A stretch of DNA of 64,000 bases from Cercis canadensis (lineage: Eukaryota; Streptophyta; Magnoliopsida; Fabales; Fabaceae). A model generated the notes under the pieces. That model did not search any database. It was not told where the DNA came from and saw only the letters and a list, made by a program, of their open reading frames with translations. The stretch lies in NCBI GenBank assembly GCA_003255065.1, contig QAOA01004109.1, positions 21,178 to 85,177 of the forward strand, written 5' to 3'. Below are positions 48,717 to 57,660 of the stretch, one piece after another; position 1 is the first letter of the stretch; each line of letters begins with the position of its first letter. A program made the translations under genes and the position numbers.

Positions 48717-49331
48717 TGTTAGGAAAACGATAATGGAGACTAACTAGGTTGGCTTTGAGGCGTGAACAATTACACTGTCTTGAGTGTAATATTGCTTCTC
48801 TATAAAAGCAAGTTACCCCAGGATACAACAAAGCCCTCAAAACTCTCAATGGAAAAGTGAATACTAATGCATTAGGGTGTTCCCTTTTATAGAGTTGAAA
48901 AGACACGAATGAACAAATATAATTGGTCAGAAATTAACAGACATAATTGTCTATTCGGAATAGTCACAATTGTCTGTTCAGAATAGTCACAACAGTCTGT
49001 TCAAAACAGACACAATTGTCTATTCGAGTTTATTCACCTGAACCTATTAATTTAATTAACTACCATCCGAATCGGGTAAAACCGACCCGACCCGGTCCGA
49101 TCCAGATATTAAAACCAATGTTAAAATATTTGTCAAATCGATCAAGGCCAATCAAAGACCAATAATGGACTTTGTCTTGCAAGGCTATTTGGGCTTGTCA
49201 AATGGGCTTGTGCCCATTTAACTAAAGTTACTTTATAACTTTAGTTTGTATTTATAAAGTCTTTTACATACTCTAAGTTAACCAATGTGGGACTTGGTTA
49301 ATTATTAACATATTTACAAACTATTTCAACA
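48717..49331 (-). mobile_element. Solo LTR, 615 bp, with 5-bp target duplication GAATG
   Basis: Plus-strand ends are TGTTAGGAAAACG and CTATTTCAACA; GAATG lies immediately outside both (48712-48716 and 49332-49336). On the minus strand the segment begins TGTTGAAATAG, carries CTCTATAAAAGGG near 48890 as a core promoter, and has CCGACCCGACCC-type U3 words. A 22-bp unit (AATTGTCTATTCGGAATAGTC and variants) is repeated about four times at 48946-49028, probably an enhancer-like U3 repeat. No internal region is present. Fossil. Confidence 0.85.
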
Positions 49332-49336
49332 GAATG

Positions 49337-49719
49337 ATGTTCCATTAGTTTTCCTTTCAGTTATTTTCTCGTTTAATATAATTATTTTATTGGTTTATTG
49401 TAGAAGAAGAGACTTCGTTGGTTACAATTCGTGTTGGTCGTTTTGGTCGTGATCATATATTCATATCTATTCAATTGGGAGCACTTAATTGGGTTTGGGA
49501 GAATTTGCTCTAAAATAGTCAACTCCCTATACAATAGCTTTTCATTGTCCTGTCTTTTTCCCACCAATATGATTTTCTCTATAACAATGGCATGGACATC
49601 ACTCCTTAATTGTTCTTTGCTGTCACTGTAGATTGTGAAAGTAAATGAATAAAGTGTGATACAATTACACATCATATTTTATATATGAATTTTATCTTGT
49701 TTGTAGTATGGAAATTATA
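49337..49719. other. Spacer between the solo LTR and a fold-back relic
   Basis: No gene or element is recognised. The open frame at 49382-49675 lacks motif support. Confidence 0.35.
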
Positions 49720-50030
49720 CTATGTACGAAATTTGGAGATATTAATATAGAGTACACCTACATTTGCGTTCTTAAAAGATTTAAGATTTAACAAAATAGT
49801 CTTTGAAAGAACACTAACTACAAAATAATCTTCAAAAGAATTGATATGCATAACAAAATAGTCATTGAAAAATTTAAAATTTAACAAATATTGAACTATT
49901 TTATTACGCATATCAGTTATTTCAAGGANGTTCTTTTGAGAACTATTTTGTAGTTAGTATTTTTTTAGGGACTATTTTGTTAAATCTTGAATTTTTCAGG
50001 GACACAAATATAGGTTTACTCTATTATGTA
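49720..50030. mobile_element. Fold-back MITE relic containing an N
   Basis: The left arm AGAGTACACCTACATTTGCG pairs with the reverse complement of the right arm (AGAGTAAACCTATATTTGTG), and inner words ACAAAATAGTC(T/A)TT and GGGACTATTTTGT also pair. The N at 49929 lies near the loop. A target duplication could not be fixed. Confidence 0.6.
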
Positions 50031-50321
50031 TATAAATGAATGAAGTGTGATACAATTACACCAATCATTTTCTCTACAGAAAATAGTTTCTATACAATAT
50101 GCTGGCCCTTTCGTTTTGAGGTTACTTGGATCACTCACTCATATTTCAACGATGTAGTGGCTACTGCCTGGGAAAATGGAGGAAGTTGTGTTCCACAATG
50201 TCTTCTTTGTGTTAAAAATTAAGCTATATCCTTTAACCACACAGTTTGGCAACATTGGAAATTAACACTAGATTTCAATGCATTTATCAAACCTTGCAGT
50301 ATAAAGATTTAGTTTTCCTAA

Positions 50322-50675
50322 GGCTTAAATGTAGTTTTGGTCCTCCTATTTTTCCTGAATGAACGATTTGGTCTCCCCATTTTAAAAAATTACAAAATGG
50401 TCCTTACTATTTACCCCTAAGTTGTACTTTTGGTCCAAGGCACTAATTTCGTCCAAAAGTTGACGGTGAGGCTGACGTGGCATAGACATTGGAAGGACAT
50501 ATGGCATATTGATAGTTGTCATGTCAGACTCAATCAAATTTTGGACGGCGTTAGTGTCTTGAACAAAAAGTGCAATGTCATGCTAAACAGTAAGGACTAT
50601 TTTGTGATTTTTCAAAATGAGGGGACCAAATCGTTCATTCAATTAAAATAAAAGGACCAAAACTGCATTTAAGCC
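50322..50675. mobile_element. Fold-back MITE with 9-bp target duplication TTTTCCTAA
   Basis: The ends GGCTTAAATGTAGTTTTGGT and ACCAAAACTGCATTTAAGCC are inverted repeats with one mismatch. TTTTCCTAA lies directly outside both ends (50313-50321 and 50676-50684). The interior has ACAAAATGGTCC / GGACTATTTTGT pairs and a GCTGACGTGGCA-type centre. The 9-bp duplication points to Mutator-type mobilisation. The partial second copy at 50749-51060 comes from the join at N 50748, not from a second insertion. Confidence 0.85.
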
Positions 50676-51123
50676 TTTTCCTAAATAATCTTGAGCACTC
50701 ATACAAGAGAAATATAATGTTATACTTGAGCAAGAAGAGCTTATGAGNCCCCATTTTAAAAAATTACAAAATGGTCCTTACTATTTACCCCTAAGTTGTA
50801 CTTTTGGTCCAAGGCACTAATTTTGTCCAAAAGTTGACGGTGAGGCTGACGTGGCATAGACATTGGAAGGACATATGGCATATTGATAGTTGTCATGTTA
50901 GACTCACAATTAAATTTTGGACGGCGTTAGTGTCTTGAACAAAAAGTGCAATGTCATGCTAAACAGTAAAGACTATTTTGTGATTTTTCAAAATGAGGAG
51001 ACCAAATCGTTCATTCAATTAAAATAAAAAGACAAAAACTGCATTTAAGCCTTTTCCTAAATAATCTTGAGCACTCATACAAGAGAAATATAATGTTATA
51101 CTTGAGCAAGAAGAGCTTATGAG
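50375..51123. repeat. About 374-bp duplication around an N (assembly join)
   Basis: Bases 50375-50747 recur at 50749-51123 with a small number of substitutions and a 2-bp indel, abutting the N at 50748. Low divergence plus the N suggests that two haplotype contigs were placed end to end. Confidence 0.85.
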
Positions 51124-51449
51124 GAATATAATGATTGCGCTTGCGTTGCGAGAAAATGCACTAATAGTGGGGATATGAATACAATTTTTCCCATGCTCAA
51201 ATAATAGTAAGGGGTCTACATGACATTGATTCTCTGGTTCGTAGGAGAGGCCCTTTGGGTAAAGGCATTCATTTAGCTAGGTGTGTAAGACTTGAACATT
51301 TATATGCTTAAATAATTTTTATGTGTAAAAATTTTAATAAATTATTTTAATTTATTTTAATATGTACATGATCTTTTTAACCATGTTTCAGATGTACAAA
51401 CAAAACCTAAAATATATGCATAGTGATCAGAAAAAGCTACAATGATAAT

Positions 51450-51896
51450 AGAGTGTGTTAAGAGTTAAGACAAGCAATCACAGTCTTGCTTGACATGGTA
51501 CCTCGACAAATTATCAATATCCACCAAACAAATTAAGCAGCAAATTAGGAGACCAATTGAGCTATAAGCAATAACAGCATTAGCAACTTAGCCCACGTAA
51601 TCTTCAAGATTTTATCATCAAGCCCAAAATGAAAACAAAAGGGGAAGGGGATTTAGTAGGCAGGCATCAAGACTCAAACCAAATTAAAATCCACATTCAA
51701 ATAATTTTTATTAAAATGCCCACTAAAGAATTAATTGATCATGTGGAAGTTTATGCTGTCATAAGTGGCCATTTTTTATCGAATTTATTCCCAAAGGATA
51801 GGCAAGAACATAATAAATCTCACTGCTGATATGGAATCTATTCCATAGCAAACTTTTTAAGCTAAGTAACAATGTATACAGTTGCAGCTCTATAAG
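51450..51896 (+). promoter_or_regulatory. Promoter block, copy 1, upstream of the short tandem-family gene
   Basis: A block of about 400 bp containing AAATTAGGAGACCA, AATAACAGCATTAGCAA, CATCAAGCCCAAAATGA and TTTATTCCCAAAG is shared with the second copy (52390-52770) and in part with the third (53890-54115). A TATA-like CTCTATAAG lies at 51888-51896, 39 bases ahead of the ATG. Because the block is kept in all units and precedes genes in two of them, it is the likely regulatory region. Confidence 0.5.
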
Positions 51897-51934
51897 ATTG
51901 ATGTTAACAAACTGGGCTTAATAACAAAATATAG

Positions 51935-52273
51935 ATGGGCAATTACACAAGCAGCCAAGAAGAAGATGTGAAGCCTAAACGTGAGGTGAAGGTTGAGCTT
52001 TACAAGTGGCAGAGTGAAGAATTTCCTTATGAGTGCTCTCTGATATACACATCACTTGAAGATGAATCAAGAACGTGTACTATTCGTGTAAGTACCAACC
52101 CTACCAAGGTACGTTGCTTACTCCTAGACTGCTTGTGTGAAGCTCAAGATTTTCTAGTTGAGTCGGTGATTAGCATTGAAAAGAAAGACAACGTTTATAT
52201 TGGAGGCCTCATAAATTCATTGTACAAACTAAATAGAACCAAGGAAACGAGTGACTCTCCCAATAGCCTTTGA
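51935..52273 (+). CDS. Uncharacterised tandem-family protein, short member (112 aa)
   Basis: The product starts MGNYTSSQEE: Gly2 and Ser6 fit the N-myristoylation rule, so membrane attachment is possible. Residues 18-63 align with the longer paralogue at 54218: VKVELYKWQSEEF then SLEDESRTCTIRVSTNP. After about residue 75 similarity fades and the frame stops at 112, so this is probably a shortened copy. Whether it is expressed is unknown. The 5' flank is also homologous to that of the paralogue, which supports this ATG as the start. I do not recognise the family and assign no function. Confidence 0.5.
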   Translation: MGNYTSSQEEDVKPKREVKVELYKWQSEEFPYECSLIYTSLEDESRTCTIRVSTNPTKVRCLLLDCLCEAQDFLVESVISIEKKDNVYIGGLINSLYKLNRTKETSDSPNSL

Positions 52274-52389
52274 GTTTAATGATACCTCTTTTGGTCCTCG
52301 CAACTAGAGCTTTTGATGTTAAGAGTTTTATTTTTGTCGTGGCAGTGTTTAAATGAGAACTTTTGTAACTTATAAGTATAAATATCATA

Positions 52390-52770
52390 GCACGTACAAG
52401 CAATCACAGTTTAGCTTGATAATATACCTTGACAAATAATCATCATACGCACAACAGATTAAGTAACAAATTAGGAGACCATTTGGGCTATAGACAATAA
52501 CAGCATTAGCAATTTACCCCATAATCTTCCAATCTTCATCAAGCCCAAAATGACAACAAAAGGGGAAGGAAGGAGGGAAAATTTAGTAGGCTCTGGGAAA
52601 CAAGCCCAAACCCACAATCAAATCATTTTTATTATAGTGCCCAGTAAATAATTAATTGATCAGAGGGAAGTTAAGATGTCATGAGTCACCATTTTTTATT
52701 GAATTTATTCCCAAAGCATAGAACACAATACAATAAATCCCACTGCTTATATTGAATTTATTCGATATCA
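52390..52770 (+). promoter_or_regulatory. Promoter block, copy 2, orphan (no gene follows)
   Basis: It is the same block as 51450-51850 (shared strings ACAAGCAATCACAGT, GAGACCATTTGGGC, CATCAAGCCCAAAATGACAA, TTTATTCCCAAAGCATAG). It is followed not by a family gene but directly by the block that in the other unit lies downstream of the gene (about 52800-53215, compare 55930-56130 and 56590-56650). This suggests that a coding unit was deleted between them. Confidence 0.55.
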
Positions 52771-53270
52771 GAATAGTATTGTTTTATCTTCTTTGTTAAA
52801 ATCAACGATGCTTACATTTTAAGCTAAAAAGTGCCATATGAGATTCCTTCTTATCTCTATTTGCGAAACTAAGAAATTATCAAAACCAGTGGTGACGTTG
52901 TTCATGATGATTGATAACATAAACACTAATATTCACAGTTTCCCAAGTATATAATTTATGGGGTTTAGATGTTTGTTAAGGCCATATATTGGAAGGGTAG
53001 CTTAGTTAGCTCCTCTAAAAAATTGTTAAAAAATTTATCTGGAAATTTTGAAAGAGAATAATTCTAACACTACCAAATCTAAATAAACGCTGCTTCCAAA
53101 TAAATTCACTTATGGCTTCTCTGCAGAGTACAGAGACAATAAGAGTTCTCATGATGTAAGTGCTTAAAGGCGATCAACGCCACAACCACCAATTGATGGT
53201 TAAAAAAATATCATGATTAAGAAAAATATATATATATATATATACTGTGAAAACACCCTTGATTTAAGTG

Positions 53271-53292
53271 TATTAAATNAAGTGTATTAAAT
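53271..53292. repeat. Short duplication at an N (assembly join)
   Basis: AAGTGTATTAAAT is present on both sides of the N at 53279, consistent with a small unmerged overlap. Confidence 0.55.
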
Positions 53293-54143
53293 TTTTCATA
53301 TTTAAAAAAAAAGTGTATTAAATTATATATTAGCATTAATGTATTCAATTATGTATTCTATGTAGTGGAATAGTTACTCAAAATTAACCACATGTTTGAA
53401 TCAAAAATAATTATAAAAATATTTGTTTAAATTAGCTTACTAAACACTCGTGTTAGAAATGATAAATTACTAAAAACTGATGTGAAATATACATTGTCAA
53501 TTATATCTTAGTTTAATCTTCTAATAATTAAAATAACAAAAACTATTAATTGTCACCAACTCCATGTCAATAAAAAGAAAATTTTATCAATTCAAACATA
53601 CAAGAGAATAGTCATTCTCTTTTTCATAAAGAAGTTATGCTACAAGAAAATGAATATAAGATATTTTATTCAAGTAAACTAATTATTGTGTGCTTGGACC
53701 TAATAATCCAATATTAAAAATTTGTCTATTATTACTAATTAATTAATGTCAATGCATTAATGGAAATTGAAAAAATCAAAAAGCTCATTTTCCTTCAACA
53801 ATAAATATTATCAAAAAATAGCTTTAAAATAAGAAGAAAGATAATTGTTTTACAAATTACATTCTTAATGGGTTATATTAACATTAATATAACTTTTCAC
53901 CCAGGCTTCACAGCCACCACCGCTACCACATCCAAATAATTTTTATTATACTACCCACTAATTAAAGAAAGAATTGATAAGATAGAACTTGATATGTTGT
54001 CATGAGTTAGCACCTTTGATCAAATTTATTCCCAAAGCATATATAGAAAAGAATAGAATAATTCCCACTGCTGATATTGAATCTATTCATATATATCAAA
54101 CTAGTACTTTTCAACATTAATGTATAAAGTTGTACCTCTAATC

Positions 54144-54152
54144 TATATATAA
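54144..54152 (+). promoter_or_regulatory. TATA-like box of the long tandem-family gene
   Basis: TATATATAAG lies about 70 bases ahead of the ATG at 54218, at the position matching CTCTATAAG in front of the short paralogue. The preceding 53890-54115 is a partial third copy of the shared promoter block. Confidence 0.45.
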
Positions 54153-54217
54153 GATTGACATATGCTAGCAAACTGGATCGTAAATTAAACAAGGTCATTT
54201 ACAGCAAATACATATAT

Positions 54218-55048
54218 ATGGGCATCACAAGCAGCCATGAAGAACCTAAGGTAGATCGTAAGGTGAAGATTGAACAATACCAGTGGCAGAGTGAAGAATT
54301 TTCTGAGGAGTACGCATTGGTATATAGATCACTTGAAGATGAATCAAGAACGAGTACTATTCGTGTTAGTGCCAACCCTAACAAGGTAAGTTGTTCACTC
54401 CTTGACTACTTGTGTGAGGAAGATGATTTTCGAACTGATTTGCAGGTAATTAACACTGACAAAGATGCTGACTACGTTGTTATACGGGCATGTCTTGAAA
54501 AAGGTGATTGGGAAGCAAAAGTAAGAAGGTCTGAAATAACATGTGAGAAAATGTTAGACCAAAGAGATTGTCCTGCAAGACGTGTTCACGTATCTTATAA
54601 AAAATTCAAGTCTAACTGGAAAAATTCAAGTTGTATAACAAAAGAGACTATAAGAGTTGAATTCAAACACATATTTCCTGCTTCTCCTTTTCCCTATCCC
54701 AGATTAGATTATACATTTATCGTGGAAATCCATTGCGATAAAGGCGAAGGTCTTTCTGTGACGATGGGGGGCATAGAACTACAATCTTTTTCTGGATCTT
54801 CTCATTTGGGACCGACAAGTCTACGCATTGATGACATGGTATCAGGTAAGCCCTCAGATTCTTCCAACAATGCTATTGTGAGAAATAAGGCAAAAGCAAA
54901 GATGGATTACAATGGTGTCTCCTCTGGTGGGCAAGGTCACAACTTCCAAACATCCCAGCCGTTAGCAATTTCACAAGTTAGAAATCAAGGTGCCAATATT
55001 AATAGAAATTATTCTGGTTCTGCTGTCTACAACTACAAGTATTCCTAG
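54218..55048 (+). CDS. Uncharacterised tandem-family protein, long member (276 aa)
   Basis: The ATG at 54218 is chosen because the paralogue at 51935 starts at the same aligned point; in-frame codons further upstream are not conserved. The protein begins MGITSSHEEP (Gly2 and Ser6: N-myristoylation-type), then KVKIEQYQWQSEEF (15-28) and SLEDESRTSTIRVSANPNKV (38-57), shared with the short member. A central part (about 80-200) has alternating hydrophobic strands with WKNSSC (135-140) and FKHIFPASPFPYPRLDYTF (149-167). The C-terminal third is Ser/Asn/Gln-rich and probably disordered. There is no membrane segment, signal peptide or known catalytic motif. A possible 60-nt in-frame intron lies at 54386-54445. 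I do not recognise the family; function unknown. Confidence 0.65.
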   Translation: MGITSSHEEPKVDRKVKIEQYQWQSEEFSEEYALVYRSLEDESRTSTIRVSANPNKVSCSLLDYLCEEDDFRTDLQVINTDKDADYVVIRACLEKGDWEAKVRRSEITCEKMLDQRDCPARRVHVSYKKFKSNWKNSSCITKETIRVEFKHIFPASPFPYPRLDYTFIVEIHCDKGEGLSVTMGGIELQSFSGSSHLGPTSLRIDDMVSGKPSDSSNNAIVRNKAKAKMDYNGVSSGGQGHNFQTSQPLAISQVRNQGANINRNYSGSAVYNYKYS

Positions 55049-55678
55049 GCAGATTATTCAGGAATCTCTTAAAGCACTCGTAGCAACAAATATGTGGTTT
55101 GTAACTAATTAATTTAAATCAAGATCGATGTACTGGTTATTTATGTTAATGTCCATGTTTAATGTGGTTCTTGAGTAATTATCTAAGTTCTTTTCTCATC
55201 TTCCATCATAAATTCAAGACCAGAATTGGGACTGCTAACATGAACAAGTGTATGACTAGTATGTTTCAATAGGATGTTTACGGTTTGAACCACCTGTTAG
55301 CCATGTCTCGTGTGAGACTAAAGTGGCCTACGTCTCTTGTCATGTATTTTGTATTATCATGAAAATTTATGAGATAATTAGTGACTATCTAGATAATTGG
55401 ATTAGTTATGTATAGAGTTAGTTGCTTTGATAGAAGTGAATTGTCAAGGAGTAAGTTAATTACTCACTCAAAGTCAAACTGTAAAAAATATTTATCTGAT
55501 AGGGTTCTTAACGTAGCAACTTATGAAAGTCAAATTGTAAAAAATATTTATTTGATAAGTTTCTAGCCTAGCCTATAAATAAATTTGTGATATTCCATAG
55601 TATAAAGCTAATAGAAAGTCATAGGCTAGAATCATACTATCAATTCTTAAACACTTTGTGAGTGTTGAAGAACTGCTG

Positions 55679-56592
55679 AACAAACATAACAGGAGGTAAG
55701 TTTATTCCGCTGCTTACTTTTGTGTACAAGACAATTATATTTTACACCATTGTCTGTTTTGTAACAAAAACAAAACAAAAAAAGTAATTTTTTTCAGAGT
55801 ACTACAATAACTTATTGTCAATAAGCATTTCTGTAAACGAAAGTTGTTCGTTATCCACACCATTTTCTGCTATGTTTGTATCCATAAAACTTTCCCTATG
55901 TTATGTAAATTTAGCAACTTCCTCTATCCATAAATATGGCCAGAAAAGTAAAAAAAGAAAACATGTTCCACATGAGATTTTCCTTGCTGTCTCTTTGCCA
56001 AACTCGGAATCATCAAAAGGAGTGGTGGGAATCTTCATGATAAAATAAACACTGATCACAATTTCCCAAGTATATAATTCTTAGGGTTTAGACGTCTCTT
56101 TAAGAAAATATTGTGAGAATTTTCTCGTGATNAACAAACATAACAGGAGGTAAGTTTATTCCGCTGCTTACTCTTGTGTACAACACAATTATATTTTACA
56201 CCATTGTCTGTTTTGTAACAAAAACCAAAAAAAAAAAAAAAAGTAATTTTTTTCAGAGTACTACAATAACTTATTGTCAATAAGCATTTCTGTAAACGAA
56301 AGTTGTTCGTTATATCCACATCATTTTCTGCTATGTTTGTATCCATAAAACTTTCCCTATGCTATGTAAATTTAGCAACTTCCTCTATCCATAAATATGG
56401 CCAGAAAATTAAAAAAAGAAAACATGTTCCATATGAGATTTTTCTTGCTGTCTCTTTGCCAAACTCGGAATCATCAAAAGGAGTGGTGGGAATCTTCATG
56501 ATAAAATAAACACTGATCACAATTTCCCAAGTATATAATTCTTAGGGTTTAGACGTCTCTTTAAGGAAATATTGTGAGAATTTTCTCGTGAT
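55679..56592. repeat. About 455-bp duplication around an N (assembly join)
   Basis: Bases 55679-56131 recur at 56133-56592, abutting the N at 56132. Scattered substitutions and small indels (for example TGTACAAG versus TGTACAAC, GTTATCCACACC versus GTTATATCCACATC) fit two haplotypes. The paired short open frames at 55815 and 56303 are the same non-gene sequence seen twice. Confidence 0.85.
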
Positions 56593-56787
56593 GTAAGTGC
56601 TTTCCCCAAGTCAAGGCAATGAAGACGACAACCCCCAATTGATTGTTAAAAAACATATATATTTTTGATTGAATTATATATTTATATTCATAACACACTA
56701 TCAACAGAAACCAAAGATGCTTAACAGTGAAATCTTACAAAAAAGTGAGTCCCACTAGTAACTAGGCTACTTACTGAGATCCACAAC

Positions 56788-57213
56788 TCAAACATAGCTA
56801 TCAAACAGCGATTTCATCATCTTATCCACAATGGCATGAGGTTGGGCTTCCCTCAACTTGAAAACACTCTCAACCACAGAGAGTGCTGTTGCTGTGATGT
56901 CTGATCTAAAGAAGGCAGTCCAATCATTAACTATCATGCTAGCAGCTATTACTTCACTACCATGATTCATAGTCCCAGCCACCAAAGGAACCTGAAGAAG
57001 CATAGAAAGTTCATCCAAGTCTTCAATGGAAGAATGGGGGTGGGCCTGCACTAGACATGTATGGTTAAAGGGCAGCGATGTTGAAACAAAATCACAATAG
57101 CATCTGCTTTTACTTACCAAACCACCTCTGATCGAAAAGGCACAGTAACTGCCGACGAGAATATTGCCAGCAATAGTCTGCCAAAAAACTTCTACTCCAA
57201 GAACATCTGTAAT
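56788..57213 (-). pseudogene. eIF6 3' fragment (two exons), truncated
   Basis: Intact eIF6 binds the 60S ribosomal subunit, prevents premature joining and acts in 60S biogenesis. The minus-strand exons 57118-57213 and 56788-57045 encode [20 protein letters not shown], then [44 protein letters not shown] and KLREAQPH, matching the C-terminal part of plant eIF6. The 72-bp intron (57046-57117) has GTAAGT and GTGCAG ends and is a multiple of three without stops, so the frame reads through it. The first half of the gene is missing. Changes at conserved positions (NRG to NHG, CGSDTT to RSDIT) support decay. It derives from genomic DNA, not from an mRNA copy, because the intron is retained. Confidence 0.85.
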
Positions 57214-57660
57214 CAGTGGTGGATCCAAAAAATTTGGTTTGTGGGGTCAATGTATATACATGAAAAAAAATTCAAAATTTTTATTTTTATTTGCGTTAAT
57301 ATTTATTAATATGATATTCTAAGATAAACCCAAACTTCTACTTTCACCTTTATTCAATGTTAAAAAAAAAAAAAGTTGCCTCTGATAATTTTTCTTTGAA
57401 AAATTTATTAATCATTGTAATTATAGACTATTCAAGAAACTATTATGATTAATTACATATGTTTTCTCTAATATTTTTTTGATTAAATTTAAAAGATAAT
57501 TGATTGTCTTTGATTTTTTATTTCGTTAATAAATTTTATGAGAGCAATTATAAATTTTTTATGGGAGCAAAAACTAATTTTAAACTAGCCTCATTGAGAA
57601 ATTTTTTCTTGCTTATTGGGCCAATTGCCCCCACAAGCTATAAGTTGTGTTAATTAGGGC
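57212..57660 (+). mobile_element. hAT-like transposon remnant abutting the eIF6 fragment
   Basis: CAGTGGTGGATCC at 57213-57225 resembles the terminal repeat CAGTGGCGGATCC common among plant hAT elements, and sits exactly where eIF6 homology ends. Further in, GGGCCAATTGCCCCCACAAG (about 57620) resembles words in the dispersed repeats at 11.9 and 17.2 kb. The opposite terminus and an 8-bp target duplication were not found, so the limits are approximate. Confidence 0.45.

Noticed and set aside
55815-56509. Two similar 70-residue frames as a tandem gene pair
   Set aside because: They are the same sequence on the two sides of the N at 56132, that is an assembly duplication, and they have no protein motif.
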